DNA from: Ectocarpus siliculosus
Taxonomy: Eukaryota; Sar; Phaeophyceae; Ectocarpales; Ectocarpaceae
Length of the DNA: 64,000 nt
Assembly: GCA_000310025.1 (NCBI GenBank)
Contig: FN649737.1
Coordinates: 907,059 to 971,058, forward strand
Reading direction: 5' to 3'
Below, one piece after another: positions 24,540-34,500 of the stretch (positions are counted from its first letter, which is position 1; every line of letters starts with the position of its first letter). Below the pieces are notes generated by a model that was given only the letters and a program-made list of their open reading frames with translations, was not told where the DNA came from and made no database searches. Position numbers and translations under genes: made by a program.

Positions 24540-24900
24540 GAAAAATAAATACACACACAGAAAGACTGCCCATTTGACCGCGCCGAAAAACGCTTCAAAC
24601 ATCGTCGGCGCCAGCAGTTGCGCCGCAGTAGTGCTTGTAGCAGCTGTAGTAGTACAGCAGCGCGAGTACACCACATCCCGTTCGACTGTGGGTATATCTC
24701 GAATGGGTAGTCTTTCTGTGCGTGTAATTATTTTTCGGGATCAGATGCAACTACATTTATACAAAACACTCCACCACATCCCGTTCGACTGTGTGGGTAT
24801 ATCTCGAATGGGTATTGTAGTCTTTCTGTGTATGCATTTATTATTCCTTAATTATACAAGCATCATCAGTGTTTTGAACACCCCGCTTCCGCCTAAATAA
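24540..24900. repeat. Repeat family segment with internal duplication and inversion
   Basis: ACCACATCCCGTTCGACTGT and GGGTATATCTCGAATGGGTA occur twice (24670-24735, 24773-24850), each followed by AGTCTTTCTGTG. The complement, CACACAGAAAGACTGCCCA, lies at 24554-24572 and again at 27972-27996 as CATGCAGAAAGACTGCCCA. The copies form hairpins and represent a small dispersed family. Confidence 0.65.
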
Positions 24901-25541
24901 TAGACGACTCTAGTCGACAATGAAGAACAAGGACAGCATGTAAACACCGTCCACAACAATGCCCAAGAAACCAACGCACACTTTGCAATGGCCCATCAAA
25001 CCTGTTGATAAAAGGCCTGAGGGGCTCTCTGCAAGAGGACTACATCAGCAGAGGCCGCTTCTCAGCGGGGGATGGATTCACAGCAGCAGCATCGTTCTCG
25101 CGATGATCTCTGAAGGCGTATTGCAGTCTACAGCTCTCACCGGCAAGGAGCCTTCCATCGGTTCATCGCACTCGCAAGGGGGGTACTCGATGTCGCATTC
25201 GTTCATTTCTCCGCGGTGGGTAGGCGACAATTGCGCTGGCCAGCGCCCGCCAGATCGCCCGACTCCCTGCCAATTGCTCCCGGTTCGAAAATACACATGT
25301 ACCTGTTGACACGCTCCCAACCGACGTCCCCCTTGGCGAAAGGTATCAAGGTATTTGAAGCAGGAGGTTGCTGTTGCGTACATAGCATATCAGCCCGCAC
25401 TCTCTGCTTTGGGCTGGCACTACGTATGCAAGTTCGTCAAGTCAAAGCAGCACAGCAGCGGTTTCGTGACCAGTGGTCGCTCTCGCGCACACCCCTCTCT
25501 CTCAGTCTCCTGACGCACCCTAGATAGGGTTTTATCGAGGC

Positions 25542-28500
25542 ATGGCGGAACAAGCTTCTCCTCCAAGTGCGGGAGGATCTGCTGCTGGAAAGCGCCTCAA
25601 GACAGCTAGAGGGGGAAGTCGAGAGGGCGGCTTGGCAGCCCCGAGTGCTGACACCGATATGCGTAAGAGGAAGAGGTTGCTGGCCGATGCGGTAAAGATT
25701 CCGTCGACTAGCGATGAGTCGCTCGGAAGCTTCCTGGACCTGGTGAAGTCAGTGCAGTGTATCCACATTTTCCAGGTTTGAATTTTGAAAATTGAGAGCA
25801 TGAGTGGCTCCCTCTGTCTGTCTCTGTCTGTCTTTGTCTGTCTCTGTCTGTCTCTGTCTGTCTGTTCTGTCTGTCTGCCACAGGTCTGTCTGTCTGTCTG
25901 TCTGTCTGTCTATGTCTCTGTCTCTCCCCCCCCTCATCTCTCTCTGTCTGTCTCTCTCCCTGTCTCTCTCTCTCTCCGGGATCGAAACAAGTATTATAGT
26001 TGCAACGAAAACGGCGACCATCCCCCTCTGTCATCGCATTGCGTGCGTCGTAGTTCTGCCCGTCAGCATCTTATCCACACGTAGTTGGCAGCGGTACTAC
26101 ATACTACACGCACAGACATGCCAGCTTTCCTGGATAACGGTAGAGTCAGTGGGCACATCATGATACTCCTATGACTTTGCCTCATCACACACCGAGAGAG
26201 GGCCCAATCGCGCGTGGTTCACGCCCTGTGGACGATGCCAGCGCCCAGAAGAGAACCTCGTTGTTTTGATGCGTTTCGTGCCTGCTACGTAGCCTTTCGG
26301 GTTTGTTCGCATTATACACTACATAATGAATAGCCTAGCACCTCAACCCATACGCATAAACCGAATCCGGCTCTCAAATACGCTGTTCGTACCTGTATTG
26401 TCTTGTTTAGGTGGCATCTGAGATTCGATCGGATAGCGAAGGGGCCTGAGCGCTACTTCTACATATCTAACACGAGACGCAATGTCTAACACGCAATCTC
26501 CCTAGGAATCACAAACTAAATGTAGTCATGATTCATCATAGAAACACTCGATCGGATAGCGAAGGGGCCTGGGCGCTACATATCTAACACGAGACGAAAT
26601 CTCTAACACGAGACGCGATCTGCCTAGGAGTCACAAACGAACGTACCCATGATTTATCATGGAAACGTCTTTGTCCTACGGTTGAAATCCTGGTGTTCGG
26701 CGTGTGCCAAAATGTACACCTACCTTACGATATGTGTACACGTACGGCCGCAACAACAGCTTGAGAGTAGCGCGGGAGTAGCCAATTTGGCCCCCGACAA
26801 GCCCAGCTGAGTTTCCCTCATCACTCACGACCAACGGACAGACGCACCCCGCCACGACCACGAGCAGGCGTCGCCCCCCATCTCCTTCGTGCAAGAAATG
26901 CTGGCCCACCTTCTCCGCCTACTGCCTCGAGCCGCCGCCACCCTCGATGGGGCTTCCACCTTCATCGCGTGTCTGGAACCGTTTGAGGTGCGTACCGTGC
27001 CTGCCAGAGGTCGTGTCTTGAAGTTAGACTGGGATTTTCGGGGAATGAGTTTCGACGGGCGGGAGGGAAGGGGAAGCGGATTCGAGATCGGAAAACAAGC
27101 TTCGATGTTGGACATGGGTGGGCCGTTCGTGTCATGAGGGCGAAAACATGTGATGTGTTGTCGTTCCCGTCTTCGCTCAACAAGAATGTTTCGCATCTGC
27201 TATTGTCGCACTCCCCTCCGGAACTCCCCCCGGTGTTTGCCATCGGGGGTGGGTTTTCGTCGCTTGGCAACGACCATGTAAAACAAGCCGACCCCCCCGG
27301 TGTTGCCATCGGGGTTGGGTTTTCGCCGCTTGGCAACGATGTTGCAAAACAAGCCGATCACATCGTGAGCTCGGCAACCAGGTTACTGCTTTTTTTGTTG
27401 CATTTTTTTTTTGCGGTAACCATGAATGGTGGTCGAGTAGAATATGTTGTGCGGGGTGGAGAACCCTCACTCCGCGCAAGGGGGATAATCGCACCACGTT
27501 GTGCTAAAATGGCCAAGCACCCTCGAGGCAGTTACACAGTGCTTACAACTGTCTCTGGAAGTGAAAGCACCAGAAAATGAATTAAGTCATACTCAGCTGT
27601 CATCCGTACGCAAGGAAGTAATCACGGGATGCCGAACACCCTTAGCAGGATGCAGCTCGCCCTTCATGCCACTCGCCGAATACCGCACGGCGCTTCGCGC
27701 TTGGTGATGTGAGAGCCTGGTCCGGTGAGAACCCGGCGTGCTCCGTCCCGGCTTTGTAGGGATGCGAGGTCAATGGTCCAACGACTACGGCATGCACGAC
27801 TATGAGTACACCCCCCCTCCCCCCACCCCCTCCGGAACTCAACGAGGTTTATCATGCTGAGCTCTTCTTCCACAACCCCCTGGGGTACGATATTGTCTTT
27901 CAGAATTTTTCCTTCCTCCCAGTAGCCGTGGTCGGCGAACGTTTCCCCATAGACATTTTTTAAGAATGATAAATACACATGCAGAAAGACTGCCCAACCG
28001 AGATATGCCCACAGCGGTCGAAGGGGATGTGCTGGAGTCTTTGCAGTGAGTGGACGGAGAGACATGGTCAATTATTTCTTTGTTCCGCCGTGACGAAAGG
28101 ATCTGGAGGAGTATGTCCTTCCGGCCAATTTTTTCTGGGCGATCATATCCGCGAAGGAACCCCGCCGACAACCACCGCCTCCGCACCGAGGGCACAACTG
28201 GAAAGCCAAGAACCGCCGTCTTCCTCCCGGAGAGGCCAGCAGTGCGGCGTGTTTGCTGCCGTCTCAGGTATGTGAAAGGCGGGACGGATGGCTCTCTCGA
28301 GACCCCGGGTTGATACTAGCTCCTTTTCACTCAACGTTTTGTGTTGTTGATGGTATCTAGAAAGGCAGCACCCAGGATTACAGACAGCCAAAAATAATGT
28401 GCAAGATCTGACGGCGGTAGCTACTGCCAAGAGAGAAATGGATTTGTGGCACGCAGTTAGCTGATTGGTCAAAAACCTGCGGTGGGTTGAATACACAAGC

Positions 28501-31500
28501 GGTACTCACCCTTTATGTTTTAGAGTGCATTGCGTGCGTCTGGTTTGGCCGTTGTAGCACGACTCCTACCATTCAATGACGGAGGTGGGGTGCCTTGCTT
28601 GTTGGGTGCTGAAGGCACCGAAGGTTACCGGGCTGCGGACGCTGCGAGAGTACCTGTGCATGAACGGGAGGGACACCGTGGACTGCGGCAGACGCACCGT
28701 CGTAGCCACGCTCACGAGGGCGCTGCTCAGGTCCTGGGAAGGTTCGACTACCGTGGTGCGTTCGTTGGGATAGTCCGTCAACACTTGGTCGATGAGTTTC
28801 TAAGAGATAAGTCCGGTGGTCTTTCGATGTCAAGCTGATCGTGGTCTGTCAACAACATGGCCGTATTTCGTGCACATCGCAGCGATACACAACAGCAAAG
28901 GAGCAAGGGCAAGACCAACAAAACAACAACACCAACAACTATCACACACCACCACCACCAACGACAATACCAGCAACAACAACAACCGCGACAACATCAG
29001 TCTCCCCCGAATCCGCGTGAGCCGTTTCCAGGGCAGGGAGTTGTTCGACCAAAGCGTCCTCAAAACCCCAGACCGCTCAGGTCCGGTGGGCCTCGGGTTG
29101 GAAGTCCTGCTGCAGTGCCTTGTGCAAGATGACGGGGACTTCGGCCAGCTGGAAATGGCCGTCGAAGCAGAGGAGGTGTGAAGGACGGGTGTGCGTGTGT
29201 GTATGGTAAACCTGTCGCTAGCGGGGCGTCCTTGCTTTATGAGGTTGCTTTTGGGGAACTTGATTCATGTCGGAGTGTTTTTTTAGCTCGCTCGAGCGGA
29301 CGTTTGCACCGACAGATCGTTTTCGAGCCTAGTTTAGACGGGAGTCAGGCTGAAAGGGAGTGTGCTTGTGATGCCCCATTGTCGGCAGTTTCACGGGGGG
29401 TAGGGCAGAATTGTCGTTGTTGCAGTGCTCTTTCTTTGCTAGATTTCGGGGTACGTACCAACTCCAGTAACCACGCACTATATTTTCCACGCAACAGCAG
29501 CTCGAGGTCGCCAGCATAGGTTCTGTCTGAAGCGCGCTCACGTGTAGGGTGATGTTGTAGATCGTCGTGTACCTAGGCTGCGGCTGCGGTGGTTTCTTGT
29601 TAATCTTGTGTGGCGCCGAAGAGTGTTACGCCCCCCCCCCCTCCGGCTTTGATAGATTGCCTGGCTTCGTGCCGCTTAGTGTGCGTCCTTAATATACTGT
29701 CACGATTTCGTGGGTCACGAACGGGGGAGGAAACGATACTGCCGTTCGCATTTCCGTTTGATTGTCGGCTGACTTCCATTGATGCCAGACGCATACTCGT
29801 TCACACACGCGTGAGGAATCGACGAGAAGCACCTTCGACCGCCCCCCCCCCCACGTCCCCTAAATCAACCACCACGCTTATCTCCATCCACGAAACAACG
29901 TAGGACACCGCCCCCTCGCAAGCAAGCTCATCCTCCGAGGGCAGCCGCGATTCAGATTCGGATGCCGCGCCTCCGCCTCCCTCCAGCCGCAACCGCCGCC
30001 GCCGGACTGCTGATGCCACCGCCTCCTTCGCTGCCCTATCTCCGGAGGATGAGACGCGCGCTTGTGTGACCATCATCGGCAACTACGTCCGGGCCGACCC
30101 GGACACCTCCGGCGCGTTCTTCAGGGATGTCATCCCGAAGGTGTTGCTGATGGGGATGGGGGGTGGTCGGCGGGGACAGAGCGGCGGCTCGCGGAGAGTT
30201 CCCCGGAGGCTTGCGGCGCTCCTGAGGAGCTTGGTGCGCACAACCAGGTGCGAAAAATTGTTCTAGGTTGTGGTTTTATGTTGTTGTCCTAGGAGGGTTT
30301 TCATACGGGGTGTTGCCAGTATTTTAGGGATACGTTCTTGATCATAGGCGGGAGGGGCGCAAGATAGTTTCTCTGTGCGTCGGGGAAGGGGGCGGGGGTG
30401 TCGTCGTAAGCTGGGAGTGGCTTTCACCGAAGAGTGCCGTGGGGAGGATGCCAAACGCTCACCACTATACGTTAGCGTGGGCGTGTCTAACGCGTTCTTG
30501 TTTTTCGTCCTTGGAGCAATCAGCAGGCTCCGCCCTTTGAACCGTTGCAATTGCCGAAGTTCTTAAGATGGGGTGCCCATAATCTACGTAAATCATTATA
30601 AAATTCTTGATGAACCGCCGGAGAAGGCCGAGGCTCGAGCTCTCCCCTCCCAGAACCAACAGCGGCGTTGGGAATCGGCTCTGTTGTAGCGCTTCCTTCC
30701 AACCCTTATATTTATTCCAAGACTATCAAAAACAACAACCGGTCTGTGCTTCCTCCTCCTGCCGCTTGTGGACTGGCAGGTGTCGCAACTCCTTCAACAT
30801 GGAAAGGATGATCGTTCACACGGTGAAGGAAGTCAAGGCCTGGGGTGATCCCTCCGTCGTGCTGCTGTCTTCCTCAGCCTCTATCGACGATCCAGACGAC
30901 GACGACGACGACGAGGACGACAACGAAGTATCTTCTCTAGGCGATGATGTCGTGATGGGAGGCACAGCGACAGGTACACACTAGGGGACACAATACGCGA
31001 GGCCCTACAACACACGCACGTAAAATCATTTCATCGCGGTTGCAGCGGAACGTAAAGCTCAGCTCGGAGCGGGGAGTTGAGCAAAGGACTGGGTGGGGCA
31101 TAGCTGCTCGGCTCTCCCTTTCTGAACTCCCAGGTGCCGGTGCGCGATGACTTCGACGCTCGTGTAGCGGTTGCTGCAGAAGCACAGCGTCATGCAACAC
31201 AGCCTTTCGGCAGGTAGTTGTCCCAATACTCGGTCCGCACAGTGTCATGCCCGTGCCCATGCCCTCGGACAATGAGACATATACGATGGACCCCAACGTG
31301 GCCTCGGCCTCGGCAGATTATCCTTTTCTTAGAACCCCCCTAGCCGCCAACCTTGTCGTAAAGCTCACTCTGGAAGCTTCGGAGTACATATTTTGGGCGG
31401 GGCCGACCAGAAGAGACCATTGCACGCGGTGTGCTCTCTGTAGGTACCAGTAATCTTGGCTCGAAGTTTGATTTTTTTGTCGGAAAGGGCGTAAGGTAGT

Positions 31501-34500
31501 TTCGCCCCTTGCTGCAGTGGACAGGGCGAGAGCGAGGAGTAAGGGCAAGGGAAAGAAGGACGGACGCGGGAGCAACGCTGGGAACGACAAGCTGCGTCGC
31601 CGAGGGCTTGTGTTGGCCTGCATCGACATCCTCGGTCACACTTCATCGTGCTTGTCGCTCATCAGGTGGGATTCACGAAGCACACCCCGCCTGCATCGTG
31701 CATGTTGATGTTGTTCTCGATGCCTTCGCAATGAAAACCGTTCTGACCTCAGCCCGTCCCTCCGAAACACCCGCACTGGTATCAGCAGCGACGAGAGCGA
31801 AACAACGGTATAACCAATATCTTCAAACGCCTTTTCCTACCCCACGAAGCGCACAACCGAAGTATCCTGTAGATTGTTAGCATCGTTAGATACGCAGGCG
31901 ACCGCTGCGCCTGTCAGGCAATTGCACTACGCAGTAAGTAACCTTTCCCTACGTCCTATTCGTCAGTAGTTCGGAGGAACTCATCAAACAGTGCGCTTGT
32001 GCCTGCGCCAAAGGGTCAGTGAGGTGCCTTAAAGCACCATTTACGACCGTGTCTGCCTGTCGCTCATATTAGTGGGGTGATCTGCCGTGTTTTCTGTGCC
32101 CTCGCTCTATGGCAGCGATGTTCATACAGCAAACCTTACAACTTTCGTGGTGTCGTTTCATTCTGTGGCCGCGGGATGCGAGGTTTCGGACGGATCCGCG
32201 AAAGTCTCCCCGAAACAGCTTAATCACCTGCCACAACAGCGAGAAGAGCAGACTCGAAATGGCAAGGAGGAGTGACAGGATACCAACAACAAGTCACCTT
32301 AGACGGGGCGAAAAACGACCCCGATCTCCCACACTATTTGACAAATGTGTACCGCTTCCATGGAAGAATAAATCGGCTTCCATGGAAGTATAAATCAACT
32401 TCCATGGAAGTTGGATCTACTTCATGGAAGCTGATATCAGTTCCATGGAAGCTGCACGTTTCGCACTTCCTGGAAGCGCGAAACAACACTGCCATGGAAG
32501 TGATATTAACTTCCATGAAACTAAAGTATGAAATATGGATGTGCCACTTCCACGAAAGTGAGCTTCCACGGAAGTCCCGATGGAAACCCCATGGAAGTGG
32601 AATAGCTTCCATGGAAGTCGAACCTTAGGCTTTCATGGAAGCTATTCAAAACAGGTTTAGGGCGGCTTCCATGGAATTTTTCAACCTAGGGTTAGCTTCC
32701 ACGGTCTTATCGGGGTTAGGGTTAAGGTTAGGGTTAGAGTAGGGAAGCTGGAATGACTGTCTGTCCAGACGCTTTCGTGGTGTTGCTTTGGGTTTAGGGT
32801 TAGGGTCAGGGTAGGGAGCTGGAATGACCACATGTCCAGACGCTTCGGTGGAAGTTGCTTTCAAAAACATTTCGGTGCTTCCACGGAAGTCGGTTTCGAC
32901 CTCTGTCACCCACTTCCATGGAACTTGCTTTCATGGGAGTTTTCGTGCTTCCATGCAAGTAGCAGAGACTCTGTCACGAGGAGCTTCCATGAAAGTAGTA
33001 CTTCCATGGAAGCTCCTCGCGCTCCCGTGGAAGCCCGAAATGCAACTTCCATGGAAGCAACGGGCGGTTGATATCGGGTGCTTCCATGGAAGGGATCAAC
33101 TTCCATGGAAGGGGATTAACTTCCATGGAAGTTGTTTACCGCTTCCATGGAAGCATCATGGAAGCTGGAACCCGAAATAGACGAACAGATTCCATGGAAG
33201 TCGATTGGACTTCCATGGAAGCCATCTAACTTCCATGGAAGTTCATGTTGACTGCCATGGAAGTAGCAGTGACTTCCAAGGACGGGGTAACCACTTCCAT
33301 GGAAGCAGTGAACCAATTCCATGGAAGTTAATTTCGACTTCCATGGAAGCTTATTCCATTTGTCAAATACTTTGGGTTACCCGAAAAACGAGGAAGCAAC
33401 GGCAAAATCACGTATTGTGCACTTGTGTTAACCCTCTGATGTGTATCTGATCAAACGATACGTTTTCGTCAGGCTCTCGATGAGACGGCCCCGACGCCGC
33501 CATTTCTGGCACCGTCAATATTTTTCCTACCGGGCAAAAGAGCTTTGAAAATCGGTCCAGGGGATGTGATCTTGCGCAACATACGGTGCTGTGTGATGTG
33601 CATCGAAAACAGTTAGGCCGTCTGTGACCCGAGTGCGTGCCATCCCCCGAACGTGCTACGTCTCCAGGCAGGAGATGGTGGAAGGGGAGGCCAAGGCTAG
33701 CCTCCGATCGGCCGTCGCTGATGGCCTCCTCGAGTACCGCAGAACTTGCAGCTCGTCAGACACCCACGGTGTGCAGGTGTGAAAAACAAGAAATCCTTGC
33801 TGTGTATATCTGAGGCGCGCGTTGGCTTCACTCCCAACCAGGTCTAGCGCCTAAACGCTGCGATACCGTGGCCGCAAGCAAAGAACGCCCGCCCTTTCTT
33901 CGGTCCTGTTCTTTTGCATACCCTTTGTGTTGGAGCGGGCGAGCGCTTACGTGCTACATACCTGTCGTCTTCGTATTGTCTGTGTTACTGCACTTCCCGG
34001 GGCGCTTGTTCGCCATCTGTGGAGTCGGCGCCAGGCCGAGTCCACTTTGCCCGCTTGTCTTCTTCTCACTACGCGCCGTTCTGGTGCCTTCGCCGGCCTT
34101 GTTTGCGGCACCCATCGTCTTTGCGTTTACTCGACCCGGCAGACGGTGCTACTCGGGGTGCTGTCGGCTCTCGCCCTGGACGGTGTCGTCGCCGTCAGAC
34201 TCTCCGCCCTCGCCGCCATAGGAGAGGTACGTAGTAAGGCGAAGAGAAGGGGAACAGCGCTGGGGGACCTTTTCGTGGGTTGGATGGGCTATACGTAGGC
34301 AAAGTCCTCACCTCTACAGAAAATTAACGGGAGGGGGGGTTCCCCACCGGTTGGGCAACTAAAGACGACAAGCAGCGTCGCCAAGCCGCGAAAAGACGGG
34401 TTCCTTCCCCACGGTGGCACGCGTTAGAGAATGAGACTCCGCTATTTCGGGATGGCTTTCGTTCTCCTGATTTTCAAGTCGAGCACCAGTACCGATTACG

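Larger units (their letters stand above)
21819..25541. other. Divergent intergenic region rich in repeats
   Basis: This 3.7 kb region lies between the NAA60 start and the start of the plus-strand gene at 25542. I find no supported gene. It holds a (TTG)n tract, a roughly 120-base imperfect duplication (22180-22420), a (CA)n tract, a 617-base TIR element and an inverted-repeat segment at 24.4-24.9 kb. Promoters for both flanking genes should be at its two edges. Confidence 0.6.

Noticed and set aside
25785..26163. Cys/Leu/Ser-only frames suggesting a membrane protein
   Set aside because: Translation of the CTGT microsatellite.
28524..28838. Alternative frame for the 28.5 kb exon
   Set aside because: It is open and phase-compatible but its composition (His/Arg/Gly-rich) is less like the flanking helical exons than the frame starting near 28558; not excluded.
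31136..31209. Possible plus-strand exon (VPVRDDFDARVAVAAE..)
   Set aside because: It has good AG and GT borders but its phase breaks the otherwise consistent join between 30780-30973 and 31518-31665.
32335..33369. CRISPR-like array
   Set aside because: The repeat is only 12 bases, spacers vary widely in length, many copies are mutated, there are no cas genes and the setting is a eukaryotic intron.
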